Assembly: GCA_045654685.1 (NCBI GenBank)
Contig: JAZONV010000098.1
Span: 1-9,400 of the forward strand
DNA: 9,400 nt
Source: RGIG1828 sp045654685
Lineage (GTDB): Bacteria > Bacillota > Clostridia > UMGS1810
Direction: 5' to 3'
In this document: positions 1-7,345 of the stretch, one piece after another
Numbering within the stretch: position 1 is the first letter of the stretch
How the letters are laid out: each line of letters starts with the position of its first letter
Notes under the pieces: generated by a model
What the model saw: the letters and a program-made list of their open reading frames with translations, nothing else
Told to the model about the DNA's origin: nothing
The model's database searches: none
Translations under genes and position numbers: made by a program

Positions 1-1
1 A

Positions 2-142
2 AACTGGGTAAGGCTCAAGTTTGCTACAATGAATTTAAAAAAGCTTGCAAAATGGAAATGGAAGAGGAACAATACCCCTTCCAAATTGCTTATTTTTATC
101 GTATTTTTAATAAAAACGAAGAAGAACCCGATTTTTGCCTAA
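2..142 (+). CDS. Transposase, C-terminal fragment (DDE type, IS1182-like)
   Basis: The frame starting at base 2 is open from the left edge to a TAA at 140-142 and gives 46 residues beginning NWVRLKFATMNLKKLAKWKW. The pattern of a hydrophobic 'LKFA-MNLKKLA' stretch followed by a basic Trp/Lys-rich run is what I know from the extreme C-terminus of IS1182-type DDE transposases, which act on the ends of their own element. Only the tail is present, so the catalytic DDE residues lie outside the window and activity cannot be judged. The stop codon falls in the loop of a hairpin (121-160), as happens where a transposase gene runs to the edge of its element. An alternative frame (52-282) is also open but runs through both downstream hairpins and has no recognisable content. 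The family call is from memory of sequence style, not a search. Confidence 0.55.
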   Translation, partial: NWVRLKFATMNLKKLAKWKWKRNNTPSKLLIFIVFLIKTKKNPIFA

Positions 143-160
143 CGCAAAGTCGGGTTCTTC
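121..160 (+). repeat. Inverted repeat at transposase 3' end, probable insertion-sequence right end
   Basis: GAAGAACCCGA (121-131) is perfectly complementary to TCGGGTTCTTC (150-160), an 11-bp stem whose 18-nt loop contains the transposase stop codon. It is followed at once by GACAGTCTG rather than a T-run, so it is not a standard terminator on its own. A hairpin running into a CGACAGTCTG-like border is consistent with the right terminal repeat of an IS1182-type element. The left end is outside the window, so this is inference. Confidence 0.5.
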
Positions 161-169
161 GACAGTCTG

Positions 170-196
170 CGCACTCCATTATGGAGTGCGTTTTTT
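170..196 (+). terminator. Intrinsic terminator after the transposase fragment
   Basis: CGCACTCCAT (170-179) pairs with ATGGAGTGCG (181-190); folded with a 3-nt loop it is a 9-bp perfect stem, followed directly by six T (191-196). It would stop rightward transcription from the transposase before the promoter of the large secreted-protein gene. Confidence 0.85.
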
Positions 197-296
197 GCTG
201 TATAACGCAGTTTGTGATAGTTGGAGTTTGCAACCGAGTATGGCAATACTATCTTAAAAAATTGATAAATAAACCATCATAATTTGGATTCCGACA
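197..296. other. Intergenic spacer without a gene
   Basis: No coding frame here is credible. It begins with GCTGTATA (197-204), a string that also follows the T-run of the terminators at 8801 and 9258 (there as ACTGTATA). It also contains small competing inverted repeats: GATAGT/ACTATC at 216-221 and 248-253, and AGTAT/ATACT at 237-241 and 246-250. None is followed by a T-run. I see no operator or riboswitch. Confidence 0.5.
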
Positions 297-325
297 TTGA
301 CTTTAATATGGTAAAGTGATATACT
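297..325 (+). promoter_or_regulatory. Sigma-A promoter of the large secreted-protein gene
   Basis: The -35 box is TTGACT (297-302), the spacer is exactly 17 bp, and the -10 box is TATACT (320-325), with TG one base upstream forming an extended -10. Each hexamer matches consensus at five of six positions. Transcription should start near 332, giving a leader of about 28 nt, too short for a riboswitch or T-box. Confidence 0.85.
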
Positions 326-346
326 GAAGTCATATTATTATACAAT

Positions 347-353
347 AAAGGAG
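347..353 (+). promoter_or_regulatory. Ribosome binding site that fixes the start at 361
   Basis: AAAGGAG lies 7 nt before the ATG at 361. An in-frame TTG at 355 would leave only one base between it and the AGGAG, so initiation at the ATG is much more likely. Confidence 0.85.
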
Positions 354-360
354 ATTGGAT

Positions 361-3300
361 ATGAAAAAAATTGTAAGCATCGTTTTGTGTCTCATGCTTT
401 TGATTTCAAGTTTTCCAATGATTGGTTTTTCAGCGGAAAATTCAGATGTGAAACAAACAGAAGCACAATCGGATGAAACTATTAAAAAACCGTCAGATGA
501 TGGTTATGTAAGGCATATGAGAGAGGAACAAGGGGCGGAAAAAGAGCTCTCTCTCATGGAACTTGACCGTGCCAACGAACCGGGCGATGAAAATGAGTCA
601 GAGGGCGATTTAACCCTTATGGCATCAACCGGAACAATGAAGGTCAAAGTAACATTTCCATCAGGCACCACAACCAAGAAAGGCGATGTGGTGTATGTAT
701 ATCTGTATACCCCTGCAACCGTAGAAGACGGAAGGGTTGTTTCAGAACCTGTGTGGTATAAGTCTGAAAGTGCCACTTTGACGGGAAATGTGGACTCAGT
801 AACAATAAGCTTGACATCTGTTGCTTATGGGAACTACATTATAGCTACCAAATTAATATCGGGTAATAAAAATGTTTTGTCGAACATGCAGTATTATTCA
901 TCAAATGGTACTGTTATTGATGTGCCCGGTGCAGAAAAGGTAAAACTTTCATCAAGCAGTAAAACTGTTACATTACCACTTTTGAAAGCGGAGTCTTCAG
1001 TTTCAGGAACAATTGATCTTTCAGCTTGTGTTCCTCAGGCAGATACCACAATAACTGTTTCATCAACTATCGAAGACGGAATTTTATATAATTATCAGTA
1101 TATTAGTATTCCCGTAAAATCAGGTGATAGATCTGTCAAATATGAAATGGGTGTATCGAATGGGAATCAGTATGTGAGATTCTCTTCCGAATTCATTAAA
1201 TCCGGATACTTTTTTGACGGACAAATCAATAGCACATGGAACAAAAGAACGTTTTTCAATCTGCAGTCTCAGCATAAAACCAACCTTGATGTTGTTGCAT
1301 CTTCAGCCTCAACATCTGCTCAATATGACTACTATATAACCCTGACGTTACCATATACGCCTGTAGACCAAGAGTTTTTCTGCGGTCTTACGGACGGTAA
1401 TGACGTTCTCGCGGAAGAATGGGTTTATTTTGAAGAAACAAACACAGTAACAATAGGTTTGAGTCCATATGATTATAGTGATGAAATATATTTCTTCTAT
1501 AAGGATATTAATCCTTACGATGGAGCGTCATATGAAATTGACGAAAGTATGCGTTTTTATTCCGAAGACAAAGGCGTAACCGGAAATATTGATTATGCAA
1601 CCAATATAGTTGATATGGATGAAATTACCGTCAAATATCCTGACTCATATACAATTTCAGGTAATATAAACACCGAAACAGGAATTGCCGGAGATGCATA
1701 TGTATATATTGGTGCGGAGTTTGAAGACGATATCTATTATACATATGTGCCCGAGTCGAGTGGTTCCTACAAAATATATGTTCCCAAATCACTCAAAAAT
1801 CAGGAATATACTATATTTACCGCCTCCGGGTCATACGGATGCATGATTCCTGATTCAAAGGAATATGGTTCGTCCTACACCCTTAGCGGAAATAAGACAG
1901 GGCTCAATGTAACAGCTCCCGGATCCCGAAAAATCTCCGGTATCATCGAACTTCCATGTCCTGCTCCGAAAAGTGGGATGAATGTGTCCTTTGATTATGT
2001 TGATTATAGTGATGACCATTACGGATATGCCGGAATGTGCTATATAGCTCCCGGCGAGACAGAAGCACAATATTCGGTATTTGTTCCTGCCACTTTGTCA
2101 TCTGACGGATGTCTGGAAGTGAGAGCAGATACCAAGGAAGCAGTAAATATTTCTCAATATACTAATTCTATGGGACTGGAAGATGAAGAAGATGTATGGT
2201 TTGACGAAACTGTTACCATATCCGGAAAAGTTTCTCTTCCAAGCAGTCAGAGTAGTCTCGATACAAGTTTGACTTTTGAAATTAGTGCAGAATCCGGTTA
2301 TAACTGGGCATATGGGTATATTACTATATTGAAAGGAGAATCATGCGCATATTACTCATTAAATGTGCCTAAAAATTCTACCTTAACTTCACTTAACATA
2401 TCACATCAGAGAAATGACGTTTCCATCGGAAGGGATTATTATTATTCATCTTCCGGAACACTTGTACCCACATGGACAAGGATAAATATATATGTTTCTG
2501 CAGATAAGGAGATTAATTTGAAATTCCCCGAAACTGTTGCTATGTCAGGAACAATTACTCTCCCCGAAAACGGAACATACCATAGTGGAGATATATCCTA
2601 CACAATAACCTGTGAAAATGTTTCAAGTGGAATAGAATATTCACAAAACTATACAATAACAACACCTTTTGCTGAAAATGTGTTTTCAATTCCGGTATCG
2701 GAAGAAGATGAATATATTATTAGCGTTTGTGTAAATGACACAGGAAACAGTTCAATTTTAGATTACATAGACTATTATTATGTATCCGATTCTCTTATGA
2801 GTTCATCAAAATCTGAAGCATCATATATTTATCCCGGAGAAGAAGTGAAGCTTACTTTCCCGGTTTGTGATACTGTTTCGGGTACCATCAAATTTGCCGA
2901 AGGTTGTTATATAGAAGGCGAAGGAATTGATATAGGTGTTTATGCAAAAAGTGTAAATACAGGATATTATTACGATTGTCGACTTGAAGACATAGATACC
3001 ACAACTCCCGTAAATTTCAGCATCAAAATCCCGGGTGGAAATGATGAAAGATTCATTGTGTATGCGTATGTAATGTATGATGATGATGAAACCAAAACAA
3101 ATATCGAATTATACACAGACATATATTACTCATCAGATGGAATGGTAAAAAATGAATATGATGCAGATGAAGTTACTTCTTCATCAAATATTGAAATTAT
3201 AATTCCTAAATATCGTGAAATAACCGGAAAAATTGTTGTTCCGACAGACTATAAGTACGTAACACCACTTTCAAGAATCGAGTATGTATTGATTAGTGAA

Positions 3301-5049
3301 GATTCATACTATTACTACCTTCACGGTTATGTTGATGAAGACTTGAATTATGTTGTATATATCACTGATAACTATATTGAAAACGGAAATTATATGGTAT
3401 ATACATATATCAATGATATTCAGCAAAATAACATACTAAAAGATGAATCTTATTATTACAAGGATTCGAGCGGAAATAATAAATTCATAACTATTACTGA
3501 CAACGGTGATGTTTCGGGAGTAGATATCAAAGTTGAGACCGGCTGGGCAATTTCCGGAACGGTATATCTTCCTGAAGATGCCGTAAGAGAAAACACCGCA
3601 ATAAATGTACATGTATATGGCGACTTAAATTACTGGTATGGCGGAGAATCAGGAGAAATTTCTGAAGATGATAATTGCCTGGAATATATGTTTGCTGTAG
3701 AAAAGGAACCATCAAGATTCCCGGTATGGGCAGAAGTCGAAACATATGAGCAAGACTATGACCGACCTTACATCACAAATATTTCCGAAGCCTATATGTA
3801 TTATAAATCAGCAACTGCATCCACTTGGGATTCAGAAGAAGCAACCTACATAACGGTAAATGGTGATGTAAGCGGAATAGATATCTATTTGGCTACCGGA
3901 TGCACATTTAATATTAACTTGAAATATCCCACTTTTGCAGAATCAACACTCTATGGCTATGTATATCTTGTGGATGAAAGAGGAGAAGAAGTAGAGGAAG
4001 GATATTTCAACTTATCGCGATATGATGAAACATCACTGCTTAATATGGTTGTAAGCAAATCATACATGGGCAAAAAACTGTATCTTTACGTTGAAACTTA
4101 TTCATATGGTGAAGATCCGTTATACAGTTCAAAAGTATATATTAATCCCGATGGTACCCTGGCATTTTCAAAAGTCAGTGCAACTCCATTCATAATAGGA
4201 GAGACAAACGAAGCATCATACACCCCGATAAAAGATGATGACAGCCGCATTCCTACATATGAAATAGAATCGGATCATCCATATCTTCCCGATACTCGTC
4301 AGACATACACATACAATCATCCTGATTCAAGTGTCTCAAAACTTTATGTAACTTTCAATGAACTTTCCGAACTTTCATATGGTGACTCCATCTATGTGTA
4401 TGATACATACGGAAATTACGTAACAGATTTCAGCAACTATGATTACATTTCATCTGAAACTTTTGTTGTATATGACAGTGGATTTACGATTGTATTTGAA
4501 TCAAACAACTACAGTGAATCATACGGATTTGCCATTGAAAGCATAGAGGAGAACAAAACATATACTGTTGTGTTTAAAAACTATGATGGAACTGTTCTTA
4601 AAACCTATACCGTAAACCACGGCGATTCTGTATATTATGATGGCCCCAAACCTACAAAACCTGCAAAACCCATGCATATTTGTGAATTTACCGGCTGGGA
4701 TGAATATACATACAATATTGAATCGGACATGGTAATTACGGCACAGTTCTACGAGGATGCTATGTATTATATCTACTTTGCCGGTTCAGAATGGCTTGAA
4801 GAAGATCCCTATAATGTGTATGTGGAAAACTGTACGGGTGAAGACAGAAAAGCATGCTATGTTGTTGCAAACTATTCAGCAGACGGAAAACTCGTTGATG
4901 TTGAATTGGAGGAAATTGATTTTTATGCATATGAGAATCCTGTTCGCAATACCGGTGCTCCCATAAGTGAGGACGGATATGTCAAGGTAATGCTCTTTGA
5001 CAGCATCGAAAATCTTTTGCCCATTGCAGCATATGATATTGCATATTGA
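361..5049 (+). CDS. Giant secreted multi-repeat surface protein, function unknown
   Basis: This is a 1562-residue exported protein. Residues 1-25 are a signal peptide: Lys-Lys, a hydrophobic core, and an FSA/E cleavage site. An acidic, low-complexity linker follows to about residue 90. From about 93 to 1285 the protein consists of around eleven tandem repeats of 93-121 residues. Most open with a [I/V/M]SG-x-[I/V] strand plus a Pro, as in VSGTI, ISGKV and ISGTV, and many end in a YYxSxG motif. They resemble Ig-like or carboxypeptidase-regulatory-type beta-sandwiches. Residues about 1300-1395 look CUB-like. Residues about 1401-1465 match the InlB-B/Listeria-Bacteroides repeat type (VVFKNYDGTVLKTYTV...FTGW...ITAQF). 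The last 80-90 residues resemble a small terminal domain seen in clostridial exoproteins (VKVMLFDS...). Tyrosine and acidic residues are strikingly frequent. There is no LPxTG, SLH, dockerin or catalytic motif, so adhesion, scaffolding or polysaccharide binding are only guesses. The gene has its own promoter and terminator. Confidence 0.9.
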   Translation: MKKIVSIVLCLMLLISSFPMIGFSAENSDVKQTEAQSDETIKKPSDDGYVRHMREEQGAEKELSLMELDRANEPGDENESEGDLTLMASTGTMKVKVTFPSGTTTKKGDVVYVYLYTPATVEDGRVVSEPVWYKSESATLTGNVDSVTISLTSVAYGNYIIATKLISGNKNVLSNMQYYSSNGTVIDVPGAEKVKLSSSSKTVTLPLLKAESSVSGTIDLSACVPQADTTITVSSTIEDGILYNYQYISIPVKSGDRSVKYEMGVSNGNQYVRFSSEFIKSGYFFDGQINSTWNKRTFFNLQSQHKTNLDVVASSASTSAQYDYYITLTLPYTPVDQEFFCGLTDGNDVLAEEWVYFEETNTVTIGLSPYDYSDEIYFFYKDINPYDGASYEIDESMRFYSEDKGVTGNIDYATNIVDMDEITVKYPDSYTISGNINTETGIAGDAYVYIGAEFEDDIYYTYVPESSGSYKIYVPKSLKNQEYTIFTASGSYGCMIPDSKEYGSSYTLSGNKTGLNVTAPGSRKISGIIELPCPAPKSGMNVSFDYVDYSDDHYGYAGMCYIAPGETEAQYSVFVPATLSSDGCLEVRADTKEAVNISQYTNSMGLEDEEDVWFDETVTISGKVSLPSSQSSLDTSLTFEISAESGYNWAYGYITILKGESCAYYSLNVPKNSTLTSLNISHQRNDVSIGRDYYYSSSGTLVPTWTRINIYVSADKEINLKFPETVAMSGTITLPENGTYHSGDISYTITCENVSSGIEYSQNYTITTPFAENVFSIPVSEEDEYIISVCVNDTGNSSILDYIDYYYVSDSLMSSSKSEASYIYPGEEVKLTFPVCDTVSGTIKFAEGCYIEGEGIDIGVYAKSVNTGYYYDCRLEDIDTTTPVNFSIKIPGGNDERFIVYAYVMYDDDETKTNIELYTDIYYSSDGMVKNEYDADEVTSSSNIEIIIPKYREITGKIVVPTDYKYVTPLSRIEYVLISEDSYYYYLHGYVDEDLNYVVYITDNYIENGNYMVYTYINDIQQNNILKDESYYYKDSSGNNKFITITDNGDVSGVDIKVETGWAISGTVYLPEDAVRENTAINVHVYGDLNYWYGGESGEISEDDNCLEYMFAVEKEPSRFPVWAEVETYEQDYDRPYITNISEAYMYYKSATASTWDSEEATYITVNGDVSGIDIYLATGCTFNINLKYPTFAESTLYGYVYLVDERGEEVEEGYFNLSRYDETSLLNMVVSKSYMGKKLYLYVETYSYGEDPLYSSKVYINPDGTLAFSKVSATPFIIGETNEASYTPIKDDDSRIPTYEIESDHPYLPDTRQTYTYNHPDSSVSKLYVTFNELSELSYGDSIYVYDTYGNYVTDFSNYDYISSETFVVYDSGFTIVFESNNYSESYGFAIESIEENKTYTVVFKNYDGTVLKTYTVNHGDSVYYDGPKPTKPAKPMHICEFTGWDEYTYNIESDMVITAQFYEDAMYYIYFAGSEWLEEDPYNVYVENCTGEDRKACYVVANYSADGKLVDVELEEIDFYAYENPVRNTGAPISEDGYVKVMLFDSIENLLPIAAYDIAY
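637..4215 (+). repeat. About eleven tandem ~110-residue protein repeats within the large CDS
   Basis: Repeat openings fall near residues 93, 214, 326, 432, 525, 620, 728, 839, 954, 1064 and 1181. Seven are clear [I/V/M][S/T]G-x-[I/V] motifs at 214, 432, 525, 620, 728, 839 and 1064; 954 is ITGKI. Those near 93, 326 and 1181 are degenerate (MKVKVTFPSG, YITLTLP, FNINLKYP). The spacing is regular, but the DNA has diverged enough that no long identical stretches are obvious, so this is an old domain array rather than a recent expansion. Boundaries are approximate. Confidence 0.75.
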
Positions 5050-5111
5050 TTTCGTAACAGAGGTTTTCTTATCAAATAAAAATGTCGGAATTTTTTCGAT
5101 ACAAACAAATG

Positions 5112-5152
5112 AACAGAGATGAAAGTTTTGCTTTTGTCTCTGTTTCTTTTTA
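5112..5152 (+). terminator. Intrinsic terminator of the large secreted-protein gene
   Basis: AACAGAGA (5112-5119) pairs with TCTCTGTT (5137-5144). An inner GAAAG/CTTTT helix (5121-5125 with 5131-5135) extends the stem, and a T-rich tail TCTTTTTATT follows. It separates this gene from the cysK promoter that begins 7 bp downstream. Confidence 0.8.
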
Positions 5153-5158
5153 TTGCAA

Positions 5159-5187
5159 TTGACAAAATTACATATAAATAATATAAT
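5159..5187 (+). promoter_or_regulatory. Consensus sigma-A promoter of the cysK-mnmA operon
   Basis: TTGACA (5159-5164), a 17-bp spacer and TATAAT (5182-5187) are a perfect match to the housekeeping consensus. The predicted start near 5194 leaves about 26 nt of leader before the ATG. That leaves no room for a T-box or cysteine-responsive riboswitch, so expression is likely strong unless a repressor acts on the promoter itself. Confidence 0.92.
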
Positions 5188-5206
5188 AATTGTACATATT
5201 AGTTTT

Positions 5207-5215
5207 AAGAGGTGA
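5207..5215 (+). promoter_or_regulatory. Ribosome binding site of cysK
   Basis: AAGAGGTGA lies just before the ATG at 5220. An upstream in-frame TTG at 5190 would lie at or before the predicted transcription start, so it can be excluded and the protein begins MSAIYKS. Confidence 0.85.
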
Positions 5216-5219
5216 GCAT

Positions 5220-6149
5220 ATGTCTGCTATATATAAATCAGTTTCTGAACTTGTAGGGAAAACACCCATAATGGAACTTACAAATATAGAAAAAGAATAT
5301 AATCTTGAATCAAAACTTCTTGCAAAACTTGAATTTTTCAATCCTCTTGGCTCATGTAAAGACAGAGTTGCAAGAGAAATGATTGATGATGCGGAAAAAA
5401 GAGGAATATTAAAACCCGGCTCCGTAATCATTGAACCAACTTCAGGAAATACCGGAATAGGACTTGCAGGGATAGGAGCATCAAGGGGTTACAGAGTCAT
5501 CATTGTCATGCCCGACACCATGAGTGTTGAGAGAATCCGTACAATGAAAGCCTATGGGGCAGAAGTTGTTCTTTCAAAGGGTTCAGAGGGCATGAAAGGT
5601 GCAATTGCAATGGCAGAAGAAATTGCCAAAAAGGAAAAGGACAGTTTCATTGCAGGGCAGTTTGAAAATCCGGCAAATCCAATGGCTCACATAAAGACTA
5701 CAGGACCCGAAATATATGAAGACACAGACGGTGAAATTGACATTTTTGTTGCAGGTGTCGGCACCGGTGGGACAATCAGCGGTGTTGGAAAATATCTGAA
5801 AGAAAAGAATCCTGCCATAAAAATAGTGGCAGTTGAACCAAAAGATTCACCGCTCCTTTCAGAAGGGAAAGCAGGTCCGCACAAACTTCAGGGAATAGGG
5901 GCAAACTTTGTTCCCGACTGCTTAGATACAGAAATATATGATGAAATCATAAAAGTTTCAACCGAAGATGCCTACACTCTTTCAAGACAAATGGGAAAAA
6001 AAGAGGGGATACTTGTGGGTATTTCATCAGGGGCATCTCTTTGGGCGGCAAAAGAACTTGCCAAAAGGGAAGAAAACAAAGGAAAGACAATTGTTGCGCT
6101 TCTTCCTGATACCGGCGAAAGATATCTTTCAACAGAACTTTTTGAATAG
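5220..6149 (+). CDS. cysK: Cysteine synthase (O-acetylserine sulfhydrylase)
   Basis: This 309-residue enzyme has the normal length for CysK. It is a cytoplasmic pyridoxal-phosphate enzyme of fold type II that converts O-acetylserine plus sulfide to cysteine and acetate, the last step of cysteine biosynthesis. The PLP Schiff-base lysine is K47 in NPLGSCKDR. The substrate-binding loop is TSGNTG (74-79), the phosphate-binding loop is GVGTGGTISG (179-188), and S270 in ISSGA sits where the PLP pyridine nitrogen is bound. The C-terminus PDTGERYLST (296-305) is standard. One mild oddity is Cys46 beside the catalytic lysine, where Val is usual. There is no cysE in the window, so O-acetylserine must be made elsewhere. 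The gene is followed after 8 nt by mnmA, whose ribosome binding site overlaps this stop codon, so the two are co-transcribed. CysM and cystathionine beta-synthase-like relatives are less likely given the motif set and length. Confidence 0.95.
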   Translation: MSAIYKSVSELVGKTPIMELTNIEKEYNLESKLLAKLEFFNPLGSCKDRVAREMIDDAEKRGILKPGSVIIEPTSGNTGIGLAGIGASRGYRVIIVMPDTMSVERIRTMKAYGAEVVLSKGSEGMKGAIAMAEEIAKKEKDSFIAGQFENPANPMAHIKTTGPEIYEDTDGEIDIFVAGVGTGGTISGVGKYLKEKNPAIKIVAVEPKDSPLLSEGKAGPHKLQGIGANFVPDCLDTEIYDEIIKVSTEDAYTLSRQMGKKEGILVGISSGASLWAAKELAKREENKGKTIVALLPDTGERYLSTELFE

Positions 6150-6154
6150 GTGAT
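6148..6154 (+). promoter_or_regulatory. Ribosome binding site of mnmA overlapping the cysK stop
   Basis: AGGTGAT begins inside the cysK TAG codon and lies 3 nt before the mnmA ATG at 6158. No promoter or terminator fits in the 8-nt gap. This arrangement supports an operon with possible translational coupling. Confidence 0.75.
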
Positions 6155-6157
6155 AAA

Positions 6158-7237
6158 ATGAATAAAAAAGCACTTGTGGCAATGAGCGGTGGCGTTGACT
6201 CGTCTGTTGCCGCATATTTGATGAAATCTTCAGGCTACGATATTTCCGGGGCAATAATGCGACTTGCTGATGATTTTGGTGAGGATTCATCTCAGGCAAT
6301 TAATGATGCTAAAGCGGTATGCATACGTCTTGGAGTTCCTTTTCATGTCTTTGATTACAGAGACGATTTTAAAACCTGTGTGATTGATGAATTTATAAAG
6401 GTGTATGAAGAAGGTGGAACCCCAAATCCTTGTGTGACGTGCAACAAAAAGATGAAATTCGGAAAATTCATAGACGGAGCAAATGAAATAGGCATAGATA
6501 CTGTGGCCACGGGACACTATGCGAAAATAGAAAAGTCAGGAGATAGATTTATTTTAAAAAGAGGGGAAGATCCATTGAAGGATCAAAGCTATTTCCTCTA
6601 TCATCTGACACAAAATCAGCTTTCCCACGCAAAATTCCCTCTTGGATCAATGTCGAAGGACGAAATAAGAGAAATTGCGAAAGAAAACGGATTTGTCACA
6701 GCTCATAAAAAGGATAGTCAGGACATTTGCTTTGTACCGTCCGGTGACTATGTGAGCGTAATTGAAAAAGTAACATCAAAAGTATTTCCCGAAGGGGATT
6801 TTGTAAATATCTTTGGTGAAAAAATAGGAAATCACCGCGGTCATATTCACTATACAATCGGACAAAGAAAAGGTCTTGGTATGGGCTTTGGCGAAAAAAT
6901 GTATGTTCTGGGGAAAAATGTCACAAAAAACGAAGTTATTCTCGGAAATAACAATGCTTTGTTTTCAGGCTCCCTTGTTGCCAATGACTTCAACTGGATA
7001 ATATCCGACAATCCTCCCGAAAAATTGAGGGCAGATGTGAAAATCAGATATGGCGCAAAAGAAGCACCGGCAACGGTATATGTTACAGACGAGAGAACAG
7101 TCAGAATAGAATTTGACACTCCCCAGCGTGCCATTGCACCGGGGCAGGCTGTGGTATTGTATGATGGAGATATTGTCCTTGGCGGAGGAACAATCATAAA
7201 AAAGCAGGCTGAGCCTGCACCCAAGTCGCGAGCATAA
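6158..7237 (+). CDS. mnmA: tRNA-specific 2-thiouridylase
   Basis: This 359-residue protein is the expected size for MnmA. The family uses ATP to adenylate U34 in the wobble position of tRNA-Lys, -Glu and -Gln, then replaces its 2-oxygen with sulfur relayed from a cysteine desulfurase, in the cytoplasm. The N-terminal PP-loop ATP-binding motif is SGGVDSS (10-16). The catalytic cysteine region is TPNPCVTCNKKMKF, with C95 in the family's nucleophile position. The second active-site cysteine is C191 in DSQDICF. GHYAKI (119-124) and the central KDQSYFLYHL (141-150) are also typical, and the tRNA-binding beta-barrel domains occupy the rest. A third cysteine, C92, sits where many homologues (E. coli D99) have aspartate, giving a CxxC. 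No desulfurase gene is present in the window. Pairing with cysK makes sense because cysteine is the sulfur donor. Confidence 0.95.
   Translation: MNKKALVAMSGGVDSSVAAYLMKSSGYDISGAIMRLADDFGEDSSQAINDAKAVCIRLGVPFHVFDYRDDFKTCVIDEFIKVYEEGGTPNPCVTCNKKMKFGKFIDGANEIGIDTVATGHYAKIEKSGDRFILKRGEDPLKDQSYFLYHLTQNQLSHAKFPLGSMSKDEIREIAKENGFVTAHKKDSQDICFVPSGDYVSVIEKVTSKVFPEGDFVNIFGEKIGNHRGHIHYTIGQRKGLGMGFGEKMYVLGKNVTKNEVILGNNNALFSGSLVANDFNWIISDNPPEKLRADVKIRYGAKEAPATVYVTDERTVRIEFDTPQRAIAPGQAVVLYDGDIVLGGGTIIKKQAEPAPKSRA
7198..7218 (-). terminator. Leftward terminator-like hairpin inside the mnmA 3' end
   Basis: GCAGGC (7204-7209) and GCCTGC (7213-7218) form a perfect 6-bp GC-rich stem with a 3-nt loop. The A6 run at 7198-7203 becomes a T6 tail when read on the minus strand. 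Rightward it has no U-tract. No minus-strand gene needs it, so it would only stop antisense transcripts entering the operon. Confidence 0.4.
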
Positions 7238-7345
7238 TTTGATATACATCTCATCTCGCGAACTAAATACTTCGTAAATTCCTATAAATTAAAAAACGGG
7301 AATTGATTCCCAATCTCATTTTCGAATAGCAAAGGAGATGTTCAA
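7238..7345. other. Intergenic spacer between mnmA and the GH88 gene
   Basis: The spacer holds a 7-bp inverted repeat TCGCGAG/CTCGCGA (7226-7232 and 7255-7261, starting in mnmA) with no T-run. It also holds a small hairpin GGGAA/TTCCC (7298-7302 and 7307-7311) preceded by an A-run, which reads as a weak terminator only on the minus strand. I could not find a convincing -35/-10 pair, so the GH88 gene may have a weak or alternative promoter, or receive read-through from mnmA. Confidence 0.4.
7331..7337 (+). promoter_or_regulatory. Ribosome binding site of the GH88 gene
   Basis: AAAGGAG lies 8 nt before the ATG at 7346. It decides this start over the ATG at 7338, which is out of frame and abuts the AGGAG. 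Confidence 0.85.

Noticed and set aside
52..282. 76-codon open frame overlapping the left hairpins
   Set aside because: It reads through two strong hairpins and a T-run, lacks a ribosome binding site, and overlaps the transposase tail in another frame whose content is recognisable.
355..360. TTG start two codons upstream of the large CDS
   Set aside because: It is one base from the AGGAG, while the ATG at 361 has ideal spacing.
5190..5219. Ten-residue N-terminal extension of CysK from a TTG
   Set aside because: It lies at or before the predicted transcription start and lacks a ribosome binding site; family proteins begin near the ATG at 5220.
5188..5219. T-box or cysteine-responsive leader before cysK
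   Set aside because: The leader is only about 26 nt and has no T-box signature or competing hairpins.
6850..7254. Minus-strand 134-codon frame opposite mnmA
   Set aside because: It is a shadow of a clearly conserved gene, with no recognisable content or start signal.
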